In this document: positions 19,357 through 28,449 of the stretch, piece after piece
Numbering within the stretch: position 1 is the stretch's first letter
Layout of the letters: the number at the start of each line of letters is the position of its first letter
Assembly (NCBI RefSeq): GCF_001953635.1
Contig: NZ_MEJH01000009.1
Coordinates: 83,673-147,672 of the forward strand
Direction: 5' to 3'
Origin: Alteromonas abrolhosensis
GTDB lineage: Bacteria; Pseudomonadota; Gammaproteobacteria; Enterobacterales; Alteromonadaceae
DNA: 64,000 nucleotides
Position numbers and translations under genes: made by a program
Notes under the pieces: model-generated
Told to the model about the DNA's origin: nothing
Seen by the model: the letters and a program-made list of their open reading frames with translations, nothing else
Databases searched by the model: none

Positions 19357-20119
19357 AGCGTGCCTTCAATATTGCTGAACTACGGTCCCAAATATGTGTA
19401 GCTTGTTCTGGAGACATTTTGTCTTTCCATTGCGCTATCGACGCATTGCGAACAAACGTGAAATCTTCGTCAAAATTCACAGAATGATTTGGTCTGGAAT
19501 TCTCTTTTTCAGCCGCTTTTAATTTGTCAGGTTGTGAAAATAGAAGTGCTTTCTGAAGTAGTTCTCTTTGTATGTTAATTCCTAGGTCATCAAATACTTT
19601 GAGAAAACTAGCTAAGGGGGCTTTCATAAGCGTTTCATAATCGAAAACCCAAGAAGCTTTGCTATACCAGCTTTCTATGTGCTTGTTGTAGGCATCAATA
19701 CCAAAAGTATTATTTTCAACAAACTCGTCAAATGTACCTTCAAACCTGCCTTTTTTTCGCTTACTCGCATAGTAGTAAAACGAAATCATTGTATCTCTGG
19801 GATCTCTTAAAATATAGAGTACTTTGGGTTGAGCATATAGCGGATTATCTTCAGCAAGTTGGTGAGTTTTCACTAGTCTCGGTAAGGGGTCTCCTTTCCA
19901 GCAAAACTCGACAAGATTATCTTTAAGACACTCCGGCATTATTTGCCCAAGATTGTAAAAATCAACAGGTTCCGAGTTTTTGTTGAGTAAATGAACAATA
20001 TTGGCAAAAACAAAGCGTGTAAATGTAGAACCTGTCTTAGGAAACGAAACGATAAGAACATCTTCACTAGATAAGCCCGCCAACCGGTTCTCAGGGGGAA
20101 TGGTCATCGTATGTCTCAT
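19343..20119 (-). CDS. Sulfotransferase
   Basis: A 258-residue PAPS-dependent sulfotransferase. The 5'-phosphosulfate loop is SFPKTGSTFTRF near residue 30, and the 3'-phosphate-binding motif is YILRDPRDTMISFY in the middle, both classic for the sulfotransferase_1 family. The gene lies between fcl (4-base gap) and the broken dioxygenase, in the same direction. A fucose or other sugar of the flagellin or surface glycan is a plausible acceptor (inference from neighbours gmd and fcl). ATG at 20119 chosen; a second ATG four codons later is also possible. Confidence 0.9.
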   Translation of the reverse strand: MRHTMTIPPENRLAGLSSEDVLIVSFPKTGSTFTRFVFANIVHLLNKNSEPVDFYNLGQIMPECLKDNLVEFCWKGDPLPRLVKTHQLAEDNPLYAQPKVLYILRDPRDTMISFYYYASKRKKGRFEGTFDEFVENNTFGIDAYNKHIESWYSKASWVFDYETLMKAPLASFLKVFDDLGINIQRELLQKALLFSQPDKLKAAEKENSRPNHSVNFDEDFTFVRNASIAQWKDKMSPEQATHIWDRSSAILKARYERY

Positions 20120-20123
20120 TGCT

Positions 20124-21092
20124 CTAAACCCTACAAGTGTTGCTATTTTCTTGAAACCATTTCCAAGTGCTGGTTAAGCCATCGCGAAGTGAAATACTAG
20201 GTTTCCAATTGATTAGGGATTGAGCCAATGAAACATCCAGCCGTTTAACCGGCGTTCCTTCCGGCTTACTCGTGTCGAAAACAAGTTTCCCCTTAAATTC
20301 GGTTATATCGCAAAGTAGTTCAGCCAACTCTCGAATAGAACAGTCTGTACCTGTCCCCATATTTATGTGCGAACTCATTGGTGGAATTACCGTATTAAAC
20401 GCAGCATTGGGAAGGTTTGCTATCTCGATAGAGCCTCGAGCCAAATCAGAAACATGTAAAAACTCCCTTCTAGCCCTACCACTACCCCATATGCTTACCG
20501 ACGAAGCGTTATTTTGCTTCGCCTGAGCGAATTTATTGATGAGCGCTGGAATAACGTGACTGCCGTTAAGCTCGAAGTTGTCATGAGGACCATACAAATT
20601 TGTAGGCATCACGCTTCGGTAATCTCTATCGTATTGCCTGTTAAAGCTTTCGCAAAGCTTGATACCTGCTATTTTGGCAATGGCATAAGGCTCATTCGTT
20701 GGCTCAAGAGCGCCTGAAAGAAGCGACGACTCTTTAATAGGTTGCTCCGCAAATTTTGGGTAAATACAGCTTGAACCCAAAAATAACAGTTTATTAATAT
20801 CACTTTCGTGTGCCGCACTAATCACGTTTGCACTTATCATCAAGTTCTCGTAGATGAAACTCGCTGGCAATGTGTTGTTGGCGTTTATTCCCCCCACTTT
20901 TGCGGCAGCCAGATACACCTCGTCAACGCGATGACTTTTGAAAAACTGCTTTACTGCAAACTGATTTGTAAGGTCAAGTTGATCACGACTTGCTGTCACT
21001 ATTTCAATATTGCTATTTTTAGATAGCTCACTGACTAGAGCACGCCCCACCATTCCATTGTGACCCGCTACGTAAATGCGTTTAGTCGACAT
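20124..21092 (-). CDS. fcl: GDP-L-fucose synthase
   Basis: Converts GDP-4-keto-6-deoxymannose to GDP-L-fucose (epimerase-reductase). The 322-residue extended short-chain dehydrogenase has AGHNGMVG (NADP loop), AAAKVGGI, LFLGSSCIYPK and the catalytic YAIAKIAG (YxxxK), plus the MPTNLYGPHDNF signature of WcaG/Fcl. It follows gmd by two bases, so the pair is a GDP-fucose operon segment. Confidence 0.96.
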   Translation of the reverse strand: MSTKRIYVAGHNGMVGRALVSELSKNSNIEIVTASRDQLDLTNQFAVKQFFKSHRVDEVYLAAAKVGGINANNTLPASFIYENLMISANVISAAHESDINKLLFLGSSCIYPKFAEQPIKESSLLSGALEPTNEPYAIAKIAGIKLCESFNRQYDRDYRSVMPTNLYGPHDNFELNGSHVIPALINKFAQAKQNNASSVSIWGSGRARREFLHVSDLARGSIEIANLPNAAFNTVIPPMSSHINMGTGTDCSIRELAELLCDITEFKGKLVFDTSKPEGTPVKRLDVSLAQSLINWKPSISLRDGLTSTWKWFQENSNTCRV

Positions 21093-21094
21093 AA

Positions 21095-22222
21095 TCAGCT
21101 TTCCCCACTAATAGGGAGTTCAAACCCATTCGCTTTTAAAAATGCTAATCTACGTGCCTCTTCAGCATCTGACGCTACCATTTCTTCGCACATTTCTTTC
21201 GCTGATATTGTAGGCTCCCAGTTCAAGGTTTCCTTTGCCTTGGTAGGATCACCTAACAAGGAGTCAACTTCGGCGGGCCTAAAATACTTTTTATCTACCC
21301 TGACTATTACATCTCCTACATTCAGCGCTGGTGACTGTGCTTTATCGACAGAAATTACCGTAGCAATTTCGTGAACACCTGAACCAGAAAACTTGAGGTC
21401 AACGCCCAGCGCTTTTGCCGACCATTGAACAAATTGTCGAACTGAGTATTGCTCCCCAGTTGCTACAACAAAATCTTCAGGTTTATCTTGTTGCAACATT
21501 AGCCACTGCATATAAACGTAATCTTTGGCGTGCCCCCAATCTCTGAGCGCATCTAAATTTCCTAAATGTAAACAACTCTCTAGGCCCTGAGAAATGTTGG
21601 CCAATCCACGCGTAATTTTTCTTGTTACAAAGGTCTCACCGCGGCGAGGTGATTCATGGTTAAATAAAATCCCATTACACGCATATAGACCATATGCTTC
21701 TCTATAATTAACTGTTATCCAATACGCATACAATTTGGCCACGGCGTAAGGTGAGCGCGGATGAAAGGGCGTGGTTTCTCTTTGCGGCGTCTCTGCAACT
21801 TTGCCATAAAGCTCTGAAGTAGAGGCCTGATAGAATTTAGTTTTGTCTTTTAAACCTAGCAACCTAATAGCCTCTAGAAGCCGTAAGGTTCCCATAGCGT
21901 CGACGTCTGCAGTATATTCAGGCGAATCAAAACTCACCGCGACATGGCTCTGCGCTCCTAAATTGTAAATCTCATCAGGTTGGATCATTTGCACTAATTT
22001 AATAATGTTGGAGCTATCGGTTAAGTCGCCATAATGCAATATGAAGTTCCTATTCGATTCGAAGGGATCTTGATAGATATGATCTACACGCTGCGTATTA
22101 AATGATGACGCTCTTCGCTTAATCCCGTGAACCTCATATCCCTTCTCTAACAGGAGTTCGGCTAAATAGGAACCATCTTGACCGGTGATACCTGTTATTA
22201 AAGCCTTCTTTTTTTCAGGCAT
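21095..22222 (-). CDS. gmd: GDP-mannose 4,6-dehydratase
   Basis: Forms GDP-4-keto-6-deoxy-D-mannose from GDP-mannose. The 375-residue protein has [20 protein letters not shown] at its start, [11 protein letters not shown], and [10 protein letters not shown] with the YxxxK pair. A TTG-initiated extension of five codons exists, but the ATG at 22222 overlaps the upstream stop as TAATG, follows GGAGAGA, and fits the family. GDP-mannose supply genes (manA/B/C) are not in the window. Confidence 0.96.
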   Translation of the reverse strand: MPEKKKALITGITGQDGSYLAELLLEKGYEVHGIKRRASSFNTQRVDHIYQDPFESNRNFILHYGDLTDSSNIIKLVQMIQPDEIYNLGAQSHVAVSFDSPEYTADVDAMGTLRLLEAIRLLGLKDKTKFYQASTSELYGKVAETPQRETTPFHPRSPYAVAKLYAYWITVNYREAYGLYACNGILFNHESPRRGETFVTRKITRGLANISQGLESCLHLGNLDALRDWGHAKDYVYMQWLMLQQDKPEDFVVATGEQYSVRQFVQWSAKALGVDLKFSGSGVHEIATVISVDKAQSPALNVGDVIVRVDKKYFRPAEVDSLLGDPTKAKETLNWEPTISAKEMCEEMVASDAEEARRLAFLKANGFELPISGES

Positions 22223-23250
22223 TACATATCTCTCCAACTTATCACTTTCGTTCCTTCGAGCTTATCCCTCAGCACTTCACTAATATCAAGTTCATGCTCG
22301 CCTTCCACACCATTTATCACCATGGATAAAGCTAAATCACGCGCTTCCTCTATGGATTTTACTGGAACGTCCATTATCTCTTTTATACTATCTCGTGTGG
22401 ATTGCAGAAAACATGTAACGTAGGCGCCATTTTGTCTGAGCGTATTTGCAATTAATATCGACAATTGTCGTGTACCAAATACTCCAACCTTCATTCCACT
22501 ATAACTTGCCAAAGGCTTCTCTTGATTGAGAACCTTTTCAAGAAGCAATTTTAAATCAATAACATTCTTATCGAGCTGAACTTCCTTGCTTGAGTTCGTT
22601 TCTCCAAGTAATTGAGCAACAGCATCAGCTTCTCTTTTTAGTAGCAACCTACTGGCGCTGCTAGAACTTGCGCCTCCTTGGCGAAAATTAGCGGAAATCG
22701 CATTGATATAGGTTCCGTGATACCGTGCGATCGCAGTTTTCATGAAGAAACTGTCAGCATATAACTTAAAACATTCGCTAAAAGGGCCTATCTTGTTGAA
22801 TAACGAGGATTTGCAGAAAAATCCCTGATGACAGGTATTTGAACGATTCGATATTTCTGAGTTAGCAAACCATACCTCCCCAGATTCCTCATCGAAACAT
22901 CTGACTTTTGTTACCGCATAATCAATATCTTCATGTCCAAAAGCATCGAGAATGGTTTCAATAACCCTCGCTTCATAAAGCGAATCGTCAGCGCCGAGAA
23001 AATAAATTATGTCGCCTGACGCTAATTCAACCCCACGATTAAATGCATGATAAATACCTCTATCTGGCGCCGAAAAGACCTTAGCGACGTGTGGGTACTT
23101 ACAAATAGTGGACAATGTTTTGTCAGTAGAGCCGCCATCAATAATTATATGTTCAATTTTGTCTATTGCGGTTTGCTCGGCAACACTGCTAAGACACTCT
23201 TCTATTAAGTGAGCACAATTGTAGGTTGCCGTTATTATGGATATTTTCAT
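22222..23250 (-). CDS. GT2-family glycosyltransferase with C-terminal Rossmann-like module
   Basis: A 342-residue GT-A transferase. [20 protein letters not shown] opens the nucleotide-binding fold, [11 protein letters not shown] is the typical GT2 segment, and the DxD-like metal site is within [10 protein letters not shown]. From about residue 250 a distinct module begins ([20 protein letters not shown]) that looks like a small Rossmann domain and is also present in the next gene. Overlaps gmd by TAATG. Acceptor and donor are unknown; flagellin-glycan elongation is inferred from linkage to maf. Confidence 0.88.
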   Translation of the reverse strand: MKISIITATYNCAHLIEECLSSVAEQTAIDKIEHIIIDGGSTDKTLSTICKYPHVAKVFSAPDRGIYHAFNRGVELASGDIIYFLGADDSLYEARVIETILDAFGHEDIDYAVTKVRCFDEESGEVWFANSEISNRSNTCHQGFFCKSSLFNKIGPFSECFKLYADSFFMKTAIARYHGTYINAISANFRQGGASSSSASRLLLKREADAVAQLLGETNSSKEVQLDKNVIDLKLLLEKVLNQEKPLASYSGMKVGVFGTRQLSILIANTLRQNGAYVTCFLQSTRDSIKEIMDVPVKSIEEARDLALSMVINGVEGEHELDISEVLRDKLEGTKVISWRDM

Positions 23251-23281
23251 TTCATTCTACGTTTATTCTCAGATGCCACTA

Positions 23282-24304
23282 TTAGGCAAGGATCAAAAAA
23301 TCTTGCCCATTATGCAGATTCTCACTTTCGAGAAACTCGGTTAGCTCTTCCCTGACAGGTTGCGCAGCCACCACTAACGCGGCTTGGGGAACAGCCATAT
23401 AATTATCAAGTGAAATGACGGAAGTTTTCGTTCCGTTATCAGTTACTATATCTTGAGTGGGCGAAGTTTCTACAAACCCGTTAACTGTAATGCCTAGACG
23501 CACCATTATTCTAGCAAACGCTTTTGCCATTTGACCTGTTCCAAATACAAAGAGCGACTTGCCTGAAATGCAATGTGAAAGCCTACTCCACTTTTCTTCA
23601 ACCACTAGAGACAGACCTTGCTCAAGATCTCGCGCTGATAAAGAAGCCGTGGTAGAGGCGTCGCTTACCCTCATGTTAACGAGCACTTTTTCAACGCATC
23701 CAAACTTAGCCTTGGCATTAAGCAATCGCAAAAACAAAACGTAATCTTCAAACATTCTTAAGCAAGGATACCCAACTTTTTGCAGCGACGTTGTTTTTGC
23801 AAAATAGGTAGTGTGAGGGAAACAGGGCCAATCTAAGAGCGTCTTTTGGATAGCACTTGGCTCATATACGCTATTTAGTAGTCCTTCCTTCTTTGCTTTA
23901 AACTGCTTAAAGCGCGCTGAGTCACGCACCTTTTCGTTATCAGGAAAATAAGAAAGGAAGCATTTAACTAGGTCAAAGCCACCTTCCTCAAGATAATTTA
24001 TCTGCTCTTGGAATCGGGTTGACGAGCTGATATCGTCTGCGTCCACTTTGGCAATGTATGGCGTGTTTACAAGGGATAGCGCTTGATTTAGGCAATAGCC
24101 CACGCCTTTGTTCTGGCTGTTTGCAACAAGCTTTATGCGAGCGTCACCGAAACTATTAATAACATCTGTTGTGTTATCGGTAGAACCATCGTCTATGATA
24201 AGCAATTCAAAGTCTTCATAAGTCTGAGACAGAACAGACTCAATAGAAGCGCCAACCCACCTTGAGGCATTGTAGGTTGTCATTAGCGCCGTAACGGTTG
24301 CCAC
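23282..24304 (-). CDS. GT2-family glycosyltransferase with C-terminal Rossmann-like module
   Basis: A 340-residue GT-A transferase: TALMTTYNASRWVGASIESV, LLIIDDGSTDNTT and a KVDADDIS metal-binding segment. As in its neighbour, a second module starts near residue 250 (GKSLFVFGTGQMAKAFARIM), with glycine-rich nucleotide-binding character. It lies 3 bases after maf. The two GT2 genes share architecture but are only distantly similar in the catalytic domain, so they probably add different sugars (inference). Confidence 0.88.
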   Translation of the reverse strand: MATVTALMTTYNASRWVGASIESVLSQTYEDFELLIIDDGSTDNTTDVINSFGDARIKLVANSQNKGVGYCLNQALSLVNTPYIAKVDADDISSSTRFQEQINYLEEGGFDLVKCFLSYFPDNEKVRDSARFKQFKAKKEGLLNSVYEPSAIQKTLLDWPCFPHTTYFAKTTSLQKVGYPCLRMFEDYVLFLRLLNAKAKFGCVEKVLVNMRVSDASTTASLSARDLEQGLSLVVEEKWSRLSHCISGKSLFVFGTGQMAKAFARIMVRLGITVNGFVETSPTQDIVTDNGTKTSVISLDNYMAVPQAALVVAAQPVREELTEFLESENLHNGQDFLILA

Positions 24305-24307
24305 TAC

Positions 24308-27300
24308 CTATTGACCTCTAGCTTGTCTAATTTGATTTAATCTGGCCTCTTTTCGTTTTGAATATTCATCTTGACTGATGAACTCTCTGCGCATGTCTAT
24401 TGGCTTTAACCGTGGCATCAATACTAGGCGATCACCACTTTTTAAGACCAGTGCTTTCTCTGAAAGTGGTTCGTCACTAATAATAATGAAGTCGGGCCCA
24501 CCGTAACAATGCCTTCCCTCCCCAACCACAGTAAATTGAGATAGAAACGCTAAATCTAAACTAGGATGCTGCGTGTACTTTTGGAGGAAAATAACGTCCT
24601 CTAAGCCAGACGTAATAGCAATTACAGCCAAGTCTACTCGAGACAAATCATTTGCTTGCAACGGCTCAAGCGGATTTTCAAAAGCCCCCGGTGATAGTAC
24701 AGTTACTCCTTTTATAGGCTGCCCAACACATTGGGCTATATCCATCGCGATATTGCACACTGAGGTATCGTTGTTAACATCCTCATTGTTAATAAGCCAG
24801 TTGATGACTATCGGTTTAGCATCCGTCGCTGCTCCCTTCTTAGCTAAATCAAACAAAGGACTAGAGATAAAATAATGAGCCGGTAGCATTTGTAGATTCA
24901 AAGGAGAACGACTGAATTCATTTGCTAGGATTTTCTGACGACGCACTCCAGACAGAGACGAGACAGCATCCTGACCAAATTGGTCGTCAGAAATAATCGT
25001 TAGGATATCATCAACGTATCGCGCCCAGATAGCACTAAGCTCGTTGGCTGCACGTGTTGCAACTTGTTCGTCTGCAAGGTTAAGTAGCTTACTAAACATG
25101 CTGTTAATATAGTTGAACGTGCCGTTGAGGTAATAAAAAGCCAATGATTTTTTTCGTTGAAACGAAGAAACAATAAAGTCCCTTTGTTTCATTATAAATT
25201 CGTCAATGTCTTCCATGGTTGAAAAAGTCGTTTTTACGACCCCAGTTAAGGCATTTAATTCCTCAATTAAGCTTTGTGTACTGTATCGATTTCCAAATTC
25301 ATTAATAAACCAATCATTATGCTCACTAGTAAATGCGAGCGTGTGTAAAGCGGACTTCGCATTAGCTTTCATTTCTGGCGCAGAGACAAGTAGCACATTT
25401 TCCTGTTTCAGTGGCTTTGCTCCAAGTATCCTCGCGCCGTCGTTAAGGTTGTAGACTTCGCTAGAGGAAGAAGCAAATACTTGCTCTAAAACACTTTTAG
25501 AAACTTTGAACTCGTATTTGGTTTTTACCCAAGGTTTAAAGTTACCTGGAATCGCTAATGACATTGCATGGTTAGCTGAATAATCATATAACTCATTACC
25601 TTCAACATCGTAATATCCAGATGACTTTGAATGATGGTATGAATCACTAACAAATCCCATATCGGTACCGAAAAGATATATTTGGTTGAAACCGATAGTA
25701 GTGGCGATATCTGCAGCGAAGTTTGTAACTGTGGGATAGGAAAAGTTCAACGTCGTAAAACCGTGATCCTTTTTTAGCTCTGTGAAGGCCACAGTTGATG
25801 CTTCGCCCTGTTTAAAGGCCAATAAGGTTTTTCCAAATAGAGCAGCTGCATCGGGATGAACACCGTTACAGCTTAGCAACGTAATTCGCTTTAGATAGTC
25901 ATGATCATCAACTCTAGTGAGCCAATCAAATGTAGAACGATTTGTCTCAATTTCTGCATGGAAATCTGGGCAAATCCCCTGACGATGCAATGCTTGGAGC
26001 GCTGTTCCACATGATATTATGATTGCCCGTTCAGACTCTTCCTTTAGTGTATCCATTAGTCCGTCTAACGAAGGTCCGTTCCCAACAATAAATACCGGAA
26101 CATCCAACACTTCGGTCGGCAAGAGTTTCTTAACTCTTTTATTAAGAAAAGGGACTTTGTTTTTTAATGCCCATAAAGTATGAGAAATACCGTACTTTGC
26201 ATTATCAAAGTAATCCCCCATCGCAATAATAACAAGCAATTGCTCACGCAGTTGGGCAACTGCATCAGTAAGCCTCTCATTAACATAGCTCTGATAGAAG
26301 AATGTATTTGCCAACACATAAGGGCCAACAGACTGAAATTGAATCAATAAATCATTGGTGAGGTTTGAGCCATCGTCACCTATGTTTAAGTAAAGGCGTT
26401 TTTTTCCTTCATCAAACGAAGAAATGATATTTGCCCAGTCTACGGCAAATAATGAGGCATAAAAGAAATCTCGACTTGGCTCGCAAATAAATAGCATACC
26501 AATATCGTGTTCTTTTACTAAGTAGTTAAGCCCATAACCACTGCCAATGCCAAACTGGATGATAGACTTGACCTGAGTAGGTAACGCACTTTGCTTCTCC
26601 TGCACATCTTTTAGTACAGATTCACACTCTTCGACAAGCTGGTAATGCAAATACCCTTTTAACTTTTTTCCTTTATAGCTTAAAAGCAGACCGTCTTTGT
26701 TCGGCTTTGATGCAAAGGATTTAAAATTTGTTTTCGCATCATCAATTGGCGCACTGGAAAACAGCGCATTAGTTGACATGTGATAAAGATAAACATCCCC
26801 GTCAACGTTAGCGCTTGGCGCCCACTGCTGAGGCTCATAATTTACAAACTCTTCGTATAGGTTCGGGAAGTACTTTTTTAAAGCGACGAGATTATTATTC
26901 TTGCGCTCCTCATCTAAATTTGAAGAACGCAACTCCTTGTCATCTTTTAGCGGTGCCCACTGATGAAGGTAACTCTCGCTAATTGAAGAAGTGTTACGAG
27001 CAGGTAACCACGACTGCAGTTCATGCCAATCTGATGTCATTAGTTTGCTTTCGAGGTTATTGAACACCGGATTATGCAAATGCTTATAAAAATCTAGTTT
27101 ATCAACTCCAATATGCTTTTTAAGCTCCAACATATCTTTAGCGAAGTTTGCGCCGTCAGAACCAATTTGAAGATACAAGGCGATGCTTCGTTCTTTTGCA
27201 ATATTGAGCAATTCTCTCCAATTGAGACTAGACAGCGAACACACAAAATAATCAATATTAGGCTCATAGACCACTATATGTTGATAGCGGCCCTCTCTAA

Positions 27301-27685
27301 TCAAATTCTCAATGTGGTAACCTAACCCCAGCCCCATAACAACCATCGCAGAAACAGGTTTCTCATTATCACTAGATAATGAAATGGGAGCCGTGCGAGC
27401 GATGTATGCATTGTAGTGAGAGAGAACTTCTTGCTTTGGATGCTCACCATACAACACCTGCCCGGTGTTGTAGTTAATAATATTTAGCTCACCAAATTTA
27501 TTACACAGCAAGGTAGATACTGACGAATCATGTTTCTTAATTAGGTCTGCAAGGGTTGGAATAAACCGCTCAAATGCACTAATACTGAGTCGATAGTTAT
27601 CCCTAATCTCTTGCGCAAGCGCTCGCTCAATATTTTGCTGCTGTCGCTCATCTTCATGAACGTGAAACTGAATCTGCTGTAACAT
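24308..27685 (-). CDS. Giant Maf (motility accessory factor) flagellin glycosyltransferase
   Basis: Maf proteins transfer nonulosonic acids such as pseudaminic acid to flagellin Ser/Thr in the cytoplasm before export. This 1125-residue member has the MAF/DUF115 core near residue 532 (VPVFIVGNGPSLDGLMDTL, then IISCGTALQALHRQGICPDFHAEIE and later LFGTDMGFVSDSYHH). Ahead of it lie two related N-terminal modules: MGLGLGYHIENLI/VVYEPNIDYF near residues 118-150 and FGIGSGYGLNYLV/ICEPSRDFFY near residues 372-405, an internal duplication. It is 2 bases after the FliT-like gene. It is the obvious consumer of CMP-Pse made by the pse genes. Confidence 0.93.
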   Translation of the reverse strand: MLQQIQFHVHEDERQQQNIERALAQEIRDNYRLSISAFERFIPTLADLIKKHDSSVSTLLCNKFGELNIINYNTGQVLYGEHPKQEVLSHYNAYIARTAPISLSSDNEKPVSAMVVMGLGLGYHIENLIREGRYQHIVVYEPNIDYFVCSLSSLNWRELLNIAKERSIALYLQIGSDGANFAKDMLELKKHIGVDKLDFYKHLHNPVFNNLESKLMTSDWHELQSWLPARNTSSISESYLHQWAPLKDDKELRSSNLDEERKNNNLVALKKYFPNLYEEFVNYEPQQWAPSANVDGDVYLYHMSTNALFSSAPIDDAKTNFKSFASKPNKDGLLLSYKGKKLKGYLHYQLVEECESVLKDVQEKQSALPTQVKSIIQFGIGSGYGLNYLVKEHDIGMLFICEPSRDFFYASLFAVDWANIISSFDEGKKRLYLNIGDDGSNLTNDLLIQFQSVGPYVLANTFFYQSYVNERLTDAVAQLREQLLVIIAMGDYFDNAKYGISHTLWALKNKVPFLNKRVKKLLPTEVLDVPVFIVGNGPSLDGLMDTLKEESERAIIISCGTALQALHRQGICPDFHAEIETNRSTFDWLTRVDDHDYLKRITLLSCNGVHPDAAALFGKTLLAFKQGEASTVAFTELKKDHGFTTLNFSYPTVTNFAADIATTIGFNQIYLFGTDMGFVSDSYHHSKSSGYYDVEGNELYDYSANHAMSLAIPGNFKPWVKTKYEFKVSKSVLEQVFASSSSEVYNLNDGARILGAKPLKQENVLLVSAPEMKANAKSALHTLAFTSEHNDWFINEFGNRYSTQSLIEELNALTGVVKTTFSTMEDIDEFIMKQRDFIVSSFQRKKSLAFYYLNGTFNYINSMFSKLLNLADEQVATRAANELSAIWARYVDDILTIISDDQFGQDAVSSLSGVRRQKILANEFSRSPLNLQMLPAHYFISSPLFDLAKKGAATDAKPIVINWLINNEDVNNDTSVCNIAMDIAQCVGQPIKGVTVLSPGAFENPLEPLQANDLSRVDLAVIAITSGLEDVIFLQKYTQHPSLDLAFLSQFTVVGEGRHCYGGPDFIIISDEPLSEKALVLKSGDRLVLMPRLKPIDMRREFISQDEYSKRKEARLNQIRQARGQ

Positions 27686-27687
27686 GG

Positions 27688-28002
27688 CTATTTATATTTC
27701 TTAACGGCTGCGCGGCCTCTGGAAAATTTGACCGCTTCTTTTTTAGCGTTATCAAGCAAACCTTGCGCCAGCTCTTCAAGCTTTTGATTTATCAACATTT
27801 CCTTTTGTGCAAACGACGATTTTTCATCACCCTCAAGGCGGGACAGCGCTCGAACAACGACTTTATGGCGTATTTGGGAAAGGTACCGAAATCGTTCTGT
27901 GGAAAAGGTGTCACTGGACGATGATAAACAAGCAGCTAACTCAGCGTTAACTGCTTGGAGGAATAAGGGAGTTTCACTGTGATTTAATATCGAGTTTTTC
28001 AA
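27688..28002 (-). CDS. Small FliT/FlaI-like flagellar protein (probable chaperone)
   Basis: A 104-residue basic, mostly helical protein I assign only by position: it overlaps the fliS stop by four bases and sits between fliS and maf, where FliT- or FlaI-type export chaperones usually lie. Visible features are a helical region with HKVVVRALSRLEGDEK and a C-terminal basic tail (KFSRGRAAVKKYK). No catalytic motif. It might serve FliD export or Maf; sequence alone does not settle this. Confidence 0.6.
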   Translation of the reverse strand: MKNSILNHSETPLFLQAVNAELAACLSSSSDTFSTERFRYLSQIRHKVVVRALSRLEGDEKSSFAQKEMLINQKLEELAQGLLDNAKKEAVKFSRGRAAVKKYK

Positions 28003-28427
28003 ATAGCTTGTCGTTTTTGACGCTGGGCCTCGTACGCTTCCTGTTTAGCTTCTTCAGGAATTTGTACCCATGCATCGCGTATTGGTGTTAATAGGCTAGA
28101 CACTTCATCTAACATATTCAAGTCGTTATTAAAATGTGCGTCATTTAAGCGCTCGATCATATAGTTATACAACGCAAAAATATTTTCGGCGACTTCACCG
28201 CCCACGTCTAAATCGAGCGTATCCCGCAAGTGCATGATAATCGCACTTGCTTTTGAAATGTAATCAGCTTTGATCACTAATTCCTTTCGCTCCATCGCAC
28301 CTTTAGCATACGCGATTCGGTCGAGTGCGCCCTGTAACAGCATCAAAGTAAGCTTATGCGGATCCGCATTTGCTACATCCTGTTTTAGATTACCCTTGCG
28401 ATAGGCATTTATACCTTTGAGTGACAT
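27999..28427 (-). CDS. fliS: Flagellin export chaperone FliS
   Basis: Binds the flagellin C-terminus and prevents premature polymerisation. The 142-residue protein has the typical start (INAYRKGNLKQDVANADPHKL), LMLLQGALDRIAYAKGAM and ALYNYMIERLNDA segments. It follows fliD by 22 bases. Because Maf-type glycosylation occurs on unexported flagellin, linkage of fliS to maf is functionally sensible. Confidence 0.95.
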   Translation of the reverse strand: MSLKGINAYRKGNLKQDVANADPHKLTLMLLQGALDRIAYAKGAMERKELVIKADYISKASAIIMHLRDTLDLDVGGEVAENIFALYNYMIERLNDAHFNNDLNMLDEVSSLLTPIRDAWVQIPEEAKQEAYEAQRQKRQAI

Positions 28428-28449
28428 AAAAACTCCAACTCTAATTTAG

